Assembly: GCA_036555105.1 (NCBI GenBank)
Contig: DATBMA010000119.1
Location: 1-22,476 of the forward strand
Direction: 5' to 3'
DNA from: DATBMA01 sp036555105
GTDB lineage: Bacteria; Actinomycetota; Acidimicrobiia; Spongiisociales; ZC4RG35
Length of the DNA: 22,476 nt
The notes below the pieces were generated by a model. It had not been told where the DNA came from. It saw nothing but the letters and a program-made list of their open reading frames with translations, and searched no databases. The position numbers and the translations under genes were made by a program. Shown here in pieces: positions 1 through 7,561 of this stretch. Numbering within the stretch: position 1 is the first letter of the stretch; every line of letters starts with the position of its first letter.

Positions 1-2679
1 GGTCTCCAGGATCTGGCCCAGGTTCATCCGGGAAGGGACCCCGAGCGGGGAGAGGATGATGTCGACAGGTGTGCCGTCGGCCAGGAAGGGGACGTCCTCC
101 TCGGGCAGGATCTTGGCGATCACTCCCTTGTTGCCGTGGCGCCCGGCCAGCTTGTCGCCTTCCGAGATCTTGCGTTGCTGGGCGACGTAGACCCGGACCA
201 GTTCGTTGACCCCAGGCGGCAGGTCGAAGCCCTCGCTCCGCTTGAAGACCTTCACCCCGATGACCTTGCCCGACTCACCATGGGGCACCTTCAGGGAGGT
301 GTCTCGCACTTCGCGCGCCTTCTCACCGAAGATGGCCCGCAGGAGGCGCTCCTCGGGGGTCAGCTCGGTCTCGCCCTTGGGGGTGACCTTGCCGACCAGG
401 TAGTCGCCCGGCCCGACCTCGGCCCCGATGCGGATGATTCCGTCCTCGTCGAGGTTGGCGAGGATCTCCTCGGCCACGTTGGGGATGTCGCGCGTGATCT
501 CCTCTGCGCCGAGCTTGGTATCGCGGGCGTCGATCTCGTGCTCCTCGATGTGGATCGACGTGAGCACGTCGTCCTTCACCAGGCGCTCCGAGATGATGAT
601 GGCGTCCTCGAAGTTGTGTCCCTGCCACGGCATGAAGGCCACCAGCAGGTTGCGGCCAAGGGCGAGGTCGCCCCGGTCGGTAGAGGGCCCGTCGGCGATG
701 ACGTCTCCCTTGCGGACCTTGCTGCCCTCTGCCACCCGCGGCTTCTGGTTGATGCAGGTGCCCTGGTTGGAACGCTCGAACTTGTCGAGCTTGAAGCTGT
801 GCTTGCGGTTGGTGGACCCGTCCTTGAGAACGACGTGGTCGCCGGACACCTCGACCACTTCTCCGTCAAAGGGGGCGACGATCAGGTCGCCCGAGTCACG
901 GGCAGCCCGATTCTCGACCCCGGTGCCGACCAGCGGCGCGTCCGCCTTCAGCAGGGGGACCGCCTGGCGCTGCATGTTGGAGCCCATCAGCGCCCGGTTG
1001 GCGTCGTCGTGCTCCAGGAACGGGATCAAGGCGGTGGAGACCGACACGATCTGCTTCGGCGACACGTCCATGTAGTCGACGTCCTTGGGGATCACGTAGT
1101 CGACCTCGCCGCCGGCCTTGCGCACCAGCACCCTGGGATTGCGGAAGGCTCCTTCATCGGTGAGTGGGGCGTTGGCCTGGGCGATGACGTACCGCTCCTC
1201 CTCGATCGCCGTCAGGTAGTCGACTTTCTTGGTGACCTTGCCGTCGCTGACCTTCCGGTACGGGGTCTCGATGAAGCCGAACTCGTTGACCCTGGCATAG
1301 GTGGCGAGCGACCCGATCAGGCCGATGTTCGGGCCCTCCGGGGTCTCGATCGGGCACATCCGGCCGTAGTGGGATGGGTGCACGTCGCGCACCTCGAAGC
1401 CGGCCCGCTCACGCGAGAGGCCACCGGGGCCCAGGGCCGAAAGGCGGCGACGGTGGGTGAGTCCGGCCAGAGGGTTGGGCTGGTCCATGAACTGGGAAAG
1501 CTGGGAGGTTCCGAAGAACTCCTTGATGGCGGCGGTGACAGGGCGGATGTTGATCAGGCTCTGTGGTGTGATCGAGTCAGGATCCTGAGTCGTCATCCGC
1601 TCCTTGACCACACGCTCCAACCGGGTGAGGCCGACCCTGACCTGGTTCTGGATCAGCTCCCCGACGGTGCGGATGCGGCGGTTGCCGAAGTGGTCGATGT
1701 CGTCGGTGGTGACCGCCACCTCCGCCTTCCGGTGCGTGACCATCGTCGGCTGCCCGGCATGGAGATGGACCAGGTAACGGATGGAGTCGATGATGTCCTC
1801 GTCCCGGAGCAGGGCGAGGTTGGCCGCCCGGTAGTCCTCGACGATCTCGTCGTCGAACTTCTGGCTCATCTTGTAGCGGCCGACCCTGGTGAGGTCGTAG
1901 CGCTTGGGGTTGCGAAAGAGGGTCTGGATCAGGCTGCGGGCAGACTCGACCGTGGTGGGCTCGCCGGGGCGGAGCTTTCGGTAGAGGTCGAGCAACGCCT
2001 CATCGCGGTCGTGGACGGGGTCGCGCGCCAGAGTGTTCTCGATCGACTCCGCCCCCTGGAACAGGTCGAGGATCTCCTGATCGGTCTCGGCAATGCCGAG
2101 CGCCCGGAGGAAGGCCGAGATGTATTGGCGCCGCTTGCGGTCGACCCTGACCCCGATCGTGTCGCGCTTGTCGGTGTCGAATTCAAGCCAGGCCCCGCGG
2201 CCCGGGATGATCTTGCCCGAATAGATCGAGCGGTCGCTGCCCTTGTCCGGGGTGACGTCGAAATACACGCCAGGAGAGCGGACCAGCTGGGACACCACGA
2301 CCCGCTCCGTGCCGTTGATGATGAACACCCCGCTCTCGGTCATCATCGGGAAGTCGCCCAGGAAGACTTGCTGCTCCTTGATCTCGCCGGTCCCCCGGTT
2401 CATGAAGCGGGCGGTGACGAACAGAGGGCGGCCGAAGTTCTGGTCCCGCTCCTTGCACTCGTCGATGCTGAGAGGCGGGTCGCCGAAGCGGTGATCGGTC
2501 AGCTCGAGGGCGAGCCCACCTGTGAAGTCCTCGATCGGGGAGATCTCCTCGAAGATCTCGCGTAGGCCTTGTTCGAGGAACCAGTTGAAGGAATCGTGCT
2601 GGACTGCGAGTAGGTCGGGTAGGGGAAGGACTTCCGGGATCTTGGCGAAAGACAAGCGCTCGGCGACGCGCGAAGCCAA
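1..2679 (-). CDS. rpoB: DNA-directed RNA polymerase subunit beta (partial, 3' end outside window)
   Basis: This is the beta subunit of RNA polymerase, which forms half of the catalytic cleft and carries the rifamycin pocket. The minus strand reads 893 uninterrupted codons. Hallmarks seen in order: an N-terminal RLSFAKIPEVL segment, GDFPMMTESGVFIINGTERV, LVRSPGVYFD, the rifampicin region SQLSQFMDQPNPLAGLTHRR, HPSHYGRMCPIETPEGPNIG, DANRALMGSNMQRQAVPLL and GRHGNKGV. The frame leaves the window at ...GQILET, so roughly 240 C-terminal residues are missing compared with the mycobacterial protein. The start is TTG, chosen because a perfect AAGGAGG (2686-2692) lies 6 bases upstream and the next residues match the family N-terminus. 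The residues equivalent to E. coli D516, H526 and S531 are retained (399, 409, 414). The position equivalent to N518 is proline (401) and S522 is alanine (405). No rplJ or rplL lies directly upstream; the next gene is divergent. Confidence 0.98.
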   Translation of the reverse strand, partial: MASRVAERLSFAKIPEVLPLPDLLAVQHDSFNWFLEQGLREIFEEISPIEDFTGGLALELTDHRFGDPPLSIDECKERDQNFGRPLFVTARFMNRGTGEIKEQQVFLGDFPMMTESGVFIINGTERVVVSQLVRSPGVYFDVTPDKGSDRSIYSGKIIPGRGAWLEFDTDKRDTIGVRVDRKRRQYISAFLRALGIAETDQEILDLFQGAESIENTLARDPVHDRDEALLDLYRKLRPGEPTTVESARSLIQTLFRNPKRYDLTRVGRYKMSQKFDDEIVEDYRAANLALLRDEDIIDSIRYLVHLHAGQPTMVTHRKAEVAVTTDDIDHFGNRRIRTVGELIQNQVRVGLTRLERVVKERMTTQDPDSITPQSLINIRPVTAAIKEFFGTSQLSQFMDQPNPLAGLTHRRRLSALGPGGLSRERAGFEVRDVHPSHYGRMCPIETPEGPNIGLIGSLATYARVNEFGFIETPYRKVSDGKVTKKVDYLTAIEEERYVIAQANAPLTDEGAFRNPRVLVRKAGGEVDYVIPKDVDYMDVSPKQIVSVSTALIPFLEHDDANRALMGSNMQRQAVPLLKADAPLVGTGVENRAARDSGDLIVAPFDGEVVEVSGDHVVLKDGSTNRKHSFKLDKFERSNQGTCINQKPRVAEGSKVRKGDVIADGPSTDRGDLALGRNLLVAFMPWQGHNFEDAIIISERLVKDDVLTSIHIEEHEIDARDTKLGAEEITRDIPNVAEEILANLDEDGIIRIGAEVGPGDYLVGKVTPKGETELTPEERLLRAIFGEKAREVRDTSLKVPHGESGKVIGVKVFKRSEGFDLPPGVNELVRVYVAQQRKISEGDKLAGRHGNKGVIAKILPEEDVPFLADGTPVDIILSPLGVPSRMNLGQILET

Positions 2680-2714
2680 AGGGAGCCTCCTTGGGGTTCC
2701 AGACGGGTGAAGGC

Positions 2715-2743
2715 ATGTTAGCACACGCTGAAACATGCCCCAA
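2715..2743 (-). promoter_or_regulatory. Candidate sigma-70 promoter of rpoB
   Basis: On the minus strand TTGGGG (2738-2743) and TAACAT (2715-2720) are separated by exactly 17 bases. Transcription would begin near 2708, giving a leader of about 30 bases that contains the AAGGAGG site. The nearest gene upstream is divergent, so rpoB needs a promoter in this gap. Assignment rests on pattern only. Confidence 0.5.
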
Positions 2744-2774
2744 AAGTGTCTGGACGTTGCGGCCGAAGCCGCCG

Positions 2775-2789
2775 GCCTGCCCGGCAGGC
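2775..2789. other. GC-rich hairpin in the rpoB-marR intergenic region
   Basis: GCCTGC-CCG-GCAGGC forms a perfect 6-bp stem with a 3-base loop and lies upstream of both divergent genes. No T-run follows on either strand, so it is not a convincing terminator. It may be incidental in such GC-rich DNA. Confidence 0.3.
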
Positions 2790-2828
2790 CCGGCCATCCT
2801 ATCCCAAAGCCGCGAACGGCGTCAAGGG

Positions 2829-2865
2829 TCTCGAGGTCGCACCGTCTCACGCTCTCGAGATCGCA
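2829..2865. repeat. Pair of 13-base direct repeats upstream of the MarR gene
   Basis: TCTCGAGGTCGCA (2829-2841) and TCTCGAGATCGCA (2853-2865) differ at one base and are 24 bases apart start to start. Each contains the palindrome CTCGAG. They lie just upstream of the putative -10 of the MarR gene, where an autoregulatory operator would be expected. Whether the regulator binds here is inference. Confidence 0.35.
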
Positions 2866-2894
2866 AGGTTCGGGGGCGGCGGCAGGCGGCGGCT

Positions 2895-2900
2895 TATGCT
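2895..2900 (+). promoter_or_regulatory. -10 box (TATGCT) for leaderless MarR transcript
   Basis: TATGCT fits TAnnnT and ends 8 bases before the ATG at 2909. No Shine-Dalgarno precedes that ATG. This predicts a transcript starting at or next to the start codon. No good -35 is visible. Confidence 0.45.
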
Positions 2901-2908
2901 CCCGCCCG

Positions 2909-3355
2909 ATGACGCTCCCGGGCCGGCTCCGACGGTCACCCGTCAATCTCCTCGCCGACCGGATCGACCGGGTGATGCTGACCTGGTCAAGGTCTCTGCG
3001 CCAGCCCGAGGTCGACACCGGGCTCACGCCAGAGCGCCTCGAGCTCTTGGATCTGCTGGCTGCCTCCGGCCCCCTAGCCCTGGGCGAGCTGTCGGTGGAG
3101 ATCGGTGTCAGCCCGCCTGCCATCACCCGCCTCGTCTCGGGGCTCGAAGACCGGGGGTTGGTATGGCGGGGCCCCGCCGACGCCGATCATCGGGTGGTCA
3201 TGGCCGGCATCACCACCGGCGGAAGGCGGGCCCTCGATCGCGGCCGCGGGAATCGCCTCCGCGCGCTCGCCGAGCACTTGCGGGCGCTGGGGCCCCAGGA
3301 CCGACGCGCTCTCGAGCGGGCATTCGAGGTGCTCGACAGAATGCCCTCTCCATGA
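2909..3355 (+). CDS. MarR-family winged-helix transcriptional regulator
   Basis: This is a predicted DNA-binding regulator of 148 residues, the usual MarR length. A first helix (VNLLADRIDRVMLTWSRSL) is followed by the winged-helix core: LTPERLELLDLLAASG, ALGELSVEIGVSPPAITRLV as helix-turn-helix with recognition helix, then LEDRGLVWRGPADADHRVV as the wing. The C-terminal helices would form the dimer interface. The ATG at 2909 was chosen because TATGCT lies 8 bases upstream and homology begins shortly after it; the frame stays open further upstream but without MarR-like content. Its TGA overlaps the ATG of the oligopeptidase gene (ATGA), so the two are probably co-translated. MarR proteins often repress their own operon in response to small molecules; the ligand here is unknown. 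Confidence 0.85.
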   Translation: MTLPGRLRRSPVNLLADRIDRVMLTWSRSLRQPEVDTGLTPERLELLDLLAASGPLALGELSVEIGVSPPAITRLVSGLEDRGLVWRGPADADHRVVMAGITTGGRRALDRGRGNRLRALAEHLRALGPQDRRALERAFEVLDRMPSP

Positions 3356-5394
3356 TCGAGCCGGCGGACCACAAGCCAGTGTTGCCGCGTCCGGAGCGGC
3401 GCCCCCACCTGCGCACCTTGCACGGTGAGAGCTTCACCGACCACTACTTCTGGATGCGGGACCGCGACGACCCCGCCGTCCTCGCCCACATGAAGGAAGA
3501 GGAGGCATACACCCAGACGATGACCTCCCACCTCGAGGACCTGCGCCGGGCCATTGTCGCCGAGACCCAGGCGCGCTTCGTGGAGGACGACGCGGTCCCC
3601 CCTGCCAAGAAGGGGGAATGGTGGTACGGGTGGAAGACGGTGCCAGGCCTGCCCTACTCGCTCTACGTGCGCCACCGCGGCGGGCCAGATGGGCCCGAGC
3701 AGGTCGTCCTCGACGAGAACCAGCTGGCGGGCGAGCACGACTTCATGGCCGTCGGATTGGTCGAGGTCGACCCTTCCCACCGGCTCGTGGCCTACTCGGT
3801 CGACTACTCCGGCGATGAGCGGTTCGCATTGCGCTTTCGCGAGATCGAGGCGGCAACCGACCTTCCAGGTGAGATCCCCGACTCCTACTACGAGGGCGCA
3901 TGGTCGGCGGACTCATCGACGTTCTTCTACATGACGGTCGACGCGGCGGTGCGGCCCTATCGGTTGTGGGCCCACCGGCTTGGCGCCGACCCGGCCGAGG
4001 ATCGACTCGTGTTCGAGGAGCCGGACGAGCGCTTCTACCCGGAGGTGCGGACCACGCTCGACGGGCGGTTCATCCTGATCGATGTCGCCAGCGAGACGAC
4101 TTCCGAGACCCTCTACCTCCCCAGCGACCAGCCCGACTCCAAGCCATCGGTGCTGATGCCAAGGCAGGTCGGGACTCGCTACCTGGTCGAGCACCGCCGT
4201 GGGCAGTGGCTGATCGTCACCGACGAGGGGGCCCCCAATGGTCGGCTGATCCAGTTCCCGGTCGGACAGGACCCCGCTGGGGCAAGCGTCCTGATCAACC
4301 ACGATGACAACGCCAAGATCAGATCGGTCCTGCCGTTCGACTCGCACCTGGTGGTTTACGGCCGCCGGGGTGGTCTGCCCTCCGTCACGGTGCTCCCTGA
4401 TGGCGGCAGCCCGGAAGTGCTTCGCTTCGACACCGAAGTCTTCGATGTCGCTCCGGTCGACAACCTCGAGCCAGGCACCACCTCGTTGCGCCTGTCCCAC
4501 GAGTCGTTCACCTGCCCTCCCACGATCATGGAGGTCGACCTCGCCTCGGGAGAGCGCCACATTCTCAAAGAGATGCCGGTGCGTGGCGGTTACGACCTCG
4601 GCGACTACGAGGAGAAGCGAGTGTGGGCCAGGGCGGCCGACGGCACCGAGATCCCAATCTCCTACGTCCATCGTGTAGGGCTGGCGTTGCCCGCCCCCAC
4701 CGTCCTGTCGGGGTACGGCGCATACGAGGCCAGCTACGAAACCGACTTCTCCCACACCCGGGTTTCGTTGCTGGATCGCGGGGTGGTATTTGCCATTGCC
4801 CATGTCCGAGGTGGCGGCGAGATGGGAAGGCTGTGGCACGAGCACGGCCGCATGGCCTCGAAGATGAACACCTTCACCGACTTCATCACCGCGGCCCGTC
4901 ACCTCATGGACATCGGAGTCGCCCTGCCAGGGCATCTCGGGGCGCGCGGAGTGAGCGCAGGCGGGCTCCTGATGGGAGCCGCCATCAACCTGGCCCCCGA
5001 CCTCTTCAACGCAGTGGTGCCGGAGGTCCCGTTCATGGACGTGATCAACAGCATGTTGGATGCTTCGCTCCCACTCACCGTGGCGGAGTGGGAGGAGTGG
5101 GGCAACCCGATCGATCCCGAACAGTACGAGTGGCTCCGGGCCTACTCCCCGTACGAGAACCTCGACCATTGCCCCCATCCTGCAGTGCTCGCCACCGCCG
5201 GGCTGAACGACACCAGAGTGGCCTATTGGGAGCCCCTCAAGTGGGTGGCCCGCATGCGGGAGGTCGACCAGGGCCCGGGCCCGATCCTGCTCCACACCAA
5301 CTGGGAGGCGGGGCACGGCGGCCGCACCGGCCGCTACGCAGCCTGGGAGGACGAGGCGTTCATGCTCGCCTTCCTGCTCGATCGCCTCCTATAA
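3352..5394 (+). CDS. Oligopeptidase B-like serine peptidase (S9 prolyl oligopeptidase family)
   Basis: This is a predicted cytoplasmic serine peptidase that cleaves short peptides, probably after basic residues as in oligopeptidase B. It has 680 residues, as usual for S9A. The N-terminal half (from about residue 20, HLRTLHGESFTDHYFWMRDR) is the seven-bladed propeller that gates access. The C-terminal alpha/beta-hydrolase domain holds the triad: Ser535 in GVSAGG, Asp620 in AGLNDTRVAYWEP and His655 in EAGHGGRTGR. The segment AHVRGGGEMGRLWHEHGR matches the oligopeptidase B signature HIRGGSELGR. The start is the ATG overlapping the TGA of the MarR gene, which suggests coupling; the longer open frame upstream covers MarR out of phase. 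There is no signal peptide. Prolyl oligopeptidase proper is the alternative, but the motifs favour type B. Confidence 0.93.
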   Translation: MIEPADHKPVLPRPERRPHLRTLHGESFTDHYFWMRDRDDPAVLAHMKEEEAYTQTMTSHLEDLRRAIVAETQARFVEDDAVPPAKKGEWWYGWKTVPGLPYSLYVRHRGGPDGPEQVVLDENQLAGEHDFMAVGLVEVDPSHRLVAYSVDYSGDERFALRFREIEAATDLPGEIPDSYYEGAWSADSSTFFYMTVDAAVRPYRLWAHRLGADPAEDRLVFEEPDERFYPEVRTTLDGRFILIDVASETTSETLYLPSDQPDSKPSVLMPRQVGTRYLVEHRRGQWLIVTDEGAPNGRLIQFPVGQDPAGASVLINHDDNAKIRSVLPFDSHLVVYGRRGGLPSVTVLPDGGSPEVLRFDTEVFDVAPVDNLEPGTTSLRLSHESFTCPPTIMEVDLASGERHILKEMPVRGGYDLGDYEEKRVWARAADGTEIPISYVHRVGLALPAPTVLSGYGAYEASYETDFSHTRVSLLDRGVVFAIAHVRGGGEMGRLWHEHGRMASKMNTFTDFITAARHLMDIGVALPGHLGARGVSAGGLLMGAAINLAPDLFNAVVPEVPFMDVINSMLDASLPLTVAEWEEWGNPIDPEQYEWLRAYSPYENLDHCPHPAVLATAGLNDTRVAYWEPLKWVARMREVDQGPGPILLHTNWEAGHGGRTGRYAAWEDEAFMLAFLLDRLL

Positions 5395-5395
5395 C
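5390..5395 (+). promoter_or_regulatory. -10 box (TATAAC) for leaderless acyltransferase transcript
   Basis: TATAAC, five of six matches to TATAAT, spans the end of the oligopeptidase gene and lies 8 bases before the ATG at 5404. No Shine-Dalgarno is present. The acyltransferase gene could have its own leaderless transcript besides read-through from upstream. Confidence 0.4.
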
Positions 5396-5403
5396 TCACC
5401 CGC

Positions 5404-6726
5404 ATGAAGGCTTGGGACCAGGCACTGGACCTGGCCCGCCGGACACCCGCCGACCGCAACCGCTACGTCGACTTCCTGCGCGCCTTCTCGATCCTGGTGG
5501 TCGTCTGCGGGCACTGGCTCGGCGCCGCAGTGCAGATGGATCCGAACGGCGAGCTGTCGGTGGTCAATCCGCTCGAGCTGCATCCCTGGCTCACCTGGCT
5601 GACCTGGCTGTTCCAGGTGATGCCGATCTTCTTCCTCGTGGGCGGTTACTCCAACCTGGTCGGGTGGCGTTCGGCCATACGGGACGCAACCCCTTATGGC
5701 GCGTGGTTGCGAACCAGGCTTCGCAGGCTCTTGCTGCCGGTGGTGCCGCTGATCCTCTTCTGGGGAGTGGTGGGAGGGGGGCTGGCTCTCTGGGGAGCCG
5801 ACCCTGACGTCCTCGACACCGCCTCCCGCGCCGCCCTGATGCCGGTCTGGTTCCTGGCCACCTACGTGCTGGTGGTGGCACTCACCCCGCCGTTGATCCG
5901 TGCCTGGGATCGCTGGGGATGGTGGTCACTCGCAGCCCTCGCCGCGGCGGCGACGCTCATCGACCTCTTGTTCCTCGGCGACCTCGTCCCCGGTTTCCTC
6001 AACTACGTGTTCGTTTGGGGTGGCGTGCACCAGTTGGGGATCGCCTGGGGAGCGGGGGCGATCGACCGGACCGGCACCAGGAGATGGCTGGCGCTGGGCG
6101 GGCTGGCGGCGGCCCTACTGCTGGTCGTACCGGGGCCATACCCGGTCTCGATGGTCGGGCTCGACAGCAATGAGATCAACAACACCGTGCCCCCCACCAT
6201 CGCGTTGCTGGCCGTAGGGGTGATGCAGGCAGGCTTGGCTCTCCTGGTCGAGAAACCGGTGAGGCGATGGCTCGACCGGCCTCGGGCGTGGGCCGGCGTC
6301 GTGCTTGTCAACGGGATGATCATGACCATCTACCTATGGCACCTCACCGCCCTGATGGCGTTCGGCGTGCTACTCGTACTCAGCGGCGGATTCGGCCTCG
6401 GGCTCGAGGTAGACACCCCTCTCTGGTGGGCGACCCGGCCCTTGTGGCTCCTGCTGCTCGCCCTCGCCCTGGTGCCGTTCATCATCGCCTTCGGCCGCTT
6501 CGAGCGGCCCCACCCCGATCATCGGCCCCCGCCACCCTCTTGGAGGCCCATCTTGGGGGTCGTGCTCGCCTGCATCGGGATGGCCTTTCTGGCGGCGGAG
6601 GGGCTCCTGGTGGGCACCGCCCTCAACGTTCTCGGCCTGGGGCTGCCGCTGTTGGCGGCCGCTGTTGGCGGCGTGGGCGGGGCCAGGTGGTTTGAGCGCA
6701 ACGGGCCGGTGCTGGTAGAGGTCTGA
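5404..6726 (+). CDS. Acyltransferase family 3 integral membrane protein
   Basis: This membrane O-acyltransferase homologue of 440 residues would transfer acyl groups (often acetyl) to cell-envelope sugars, lipids or peptides; its substrate cannot be read from sequence. The family signature RNRYVDFLRAFSILVVVCGH lies at residues 18-37, with the conserved Arg-Asp pair and His37 at the start of the first membrane helix. About ten hydrophobic helices follow, including IFFLVGGYSN, PVWFLATYVLVV, NYVFVWGGVHQLGIAWGAG and MIMTIYLWHLTALMAF. The gene lies 9 bases after the oligopeptidase stop. Its stop is only 4 bases from the stop of the convergent M15 peptidase gene. The pairing with an envelope peptidase is suggestive of cell-wall work but proves nothing. 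Confidence 0.88.
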   Translation: MKAWDQALDLARRTPADRNRYVDFLRAFSILVVVCGHWLGAAVQMDPNGELSVVNPLELHPWLTWLTWLFQVMPIFFLVGGYSNLVGWRSAIRDATPYGAWLRTRLRRLLLPVVPLILFWGVVGGGLALWGADPDVLDTASRAALMPVWFLATYVLVVALTPPLIRAWDRWGWWSLAALAAAATLIDLLFLGDLVPGFLNYVFVWGGVHQLGIAWGAGAIDRTGTRRWLALGGLAAALLLVVPGPYPVSMVGLDSNEINNTVPPTIALLAVGVMQAGLALLVEKPVRRWLDRPRAWAGVVLVNGMIMTIYLWHLTALMAFGVLLVLSGGFGLGLEVDTPLWWATRPLWLLLLALALVPFIIAFGRFERPHPDHRPPPPSWRPILGVVLACIGMAFLAAEGLLVGTALNVLGLGLPLLAAAVGGVGGARWFERNGPVLVEV

Positions 6727-6730
6727 TCGG

Positions 6731-7561
6731 TCAACGCCCGGTTGCCGAGAAGTGCTGGTAGTCCTTCGAGCCCGACCAGTTGCCTCCCCAACTCCAGCCG
6801 ATGCGGGCGAACGACTGCACAACCATGTCGCCGGCCACGATCAGCCCCGGCACATCAGCGTCGCGATCGACGTAGTCGGCTCCTTCCGGGGGGAAGACGG
6901 ACCCGTTCGCCAACACGTACGGGTTGATCAGGGGATTGAGGTCGATGGCGCGGCCGTAGGCGTGCTCCGACCAGGTACTGGTCCCGGCCACGACACGGCA
7001 GTTGAAGGCGCTCGTGTTGTTTGCCGCCATCGACGCATCGTCGTCCGCTCCGTACCGGTCCACCGGCTCCATCCGCTCGATCGGGAAACCGGCTTCGAAG
7101 AGGTCGGAGAAGACAGCCACGAGATCGCCGGCGTAGGCGGAGCCGACTATCAGGGTGCCGGTTCTGGCGGTTCCGGACATGTCCCAATGCGACACCCGGA
7201 TGGCACGCAGGTCAGCCGGGCCGACCGGACATCCGGTGTGCCAGCTCACCGCCAGGTCATCTGCGGTCACCGCCAGGATCTCGCTCTCGAACCCCGATTG
7301 CTGGTTGCCCGGCTGGGTCGTCATCGGGGCAGCCGCCGAAGTGGTGACAACAGGCGCGGCGGTCGTCTCGGGAGTCGCGCCGGTCGTGGCGGTTGATGGC
7401 GATTCGGTCACCGTGGTGGGAATCATGGTGGAGCTGACAACCGCGGTCGAGGTCGGAGCGGCCGTTGTCGGAGTCTCGCCGCCTCCGCCGCTGGTCGTAG
7501 TCGCAGACGACGGCGCGCACCATGCCAGCAGGGCCACCAAGGCGGTGGCCACCACTCTCAT
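6731..7561 (-). CDS. Secreted M15-family (VanY-like) D-alanyl-D-alanine carboxypeptidase
   Basis: This is a predicted extracytoplasmic zinc peptidase acting on peptidoglycan stem peptides. The 276-residue protein starts with a signal peptide (MRVVATALVALLAW) and a plausible cleavage site near residue 20. A Thr/Ala/Pro/Ser-rich linker spans about residues 21-85, a typical wall-spanning spacer. The catalytic domain follows, with zinc ligands His200 and Asp207 in SEHAYGRAIDLNP and His270 in KDYQHF, matching the M15 pattern SxHxxGxAxD...H. A cysteine at residue 15 is preceded by tryptophan, so it is not a canonical lipobox. The ATG overlaps the TGA of the upstream aminotransferase-fold gene (ATGA), hence likely co-translation. 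The D,D- versus L,D-carboxypeptidase specificity cannot be decided here. Confidence 0.87.
   Translation of the reverse strand: MRVVATALVALLAWCAPSSATTTSGGGGETPTTAAPTSTAVVSSTMIPTTVTESPSTATTGATPETTAAPVVTTSAAAPMTTQPGNQQSGFESEILAVTADDLAVSWHTGCPVGPADLRAIRVSHWDMSGTARTGTLIVGSAYAGDLVAVFSDLFEAGFPIERMEPVDRYGADDDASMAANNTSAFNCRVVAGTSTWSEHAYGRAIDLNPLINPYVLANGSVFPPEGADYVDRDADVPGLIVAGDMVVQSFARIGWSWGGNWSGSKDYQHFSATGR

Noticed and set aside
1393..1493. Acquired rifampicin resistance allele
   Set aside because: The main resistance positions carry wild-type residues. The two differences are conservative enough to be lineage variation, so resistance is not claimed.
136..2565. An 809-codon open frame on the plus strand opposite rpoB
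   Set aside because: It is the antisense of a certain gene. Long antisense frames are expected in GC-rich DNA with strong third-position bias. The predicted protein is Asp/Val/Leu-rich without any domain.
2746..3351. A 5' extension of the oligopeptidase frame across MarR
   Set aside because: The extension covers MarR out of phase and lacks homology. The ATG at 3352 in an ATGA overlap fits the family N-terminus.
3913..5316. A 467-codon minus-strand frame opposite the oligopeptidase
   Set aside because: It covers the conserved catalytic domain of the S9 peptidase on the other strand and has no recognisable motif.
4623..5807. A 394-codon plus-strand frame in a second phase
   Set aside because: It overlaps the catalytic half of the oligopeptidase and the start of the acyltransferase out of frame. 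Its Arg/Gly/Pro-rich product is typical of shadow frames.
7515..7561. Lipoprotein signal in the M15 peptidase
   Set aside because: The only candidate cysteine is preceded by tryptophan (LAWC), which does not fit the lipobox; an ordinary signal peptide is more likely.
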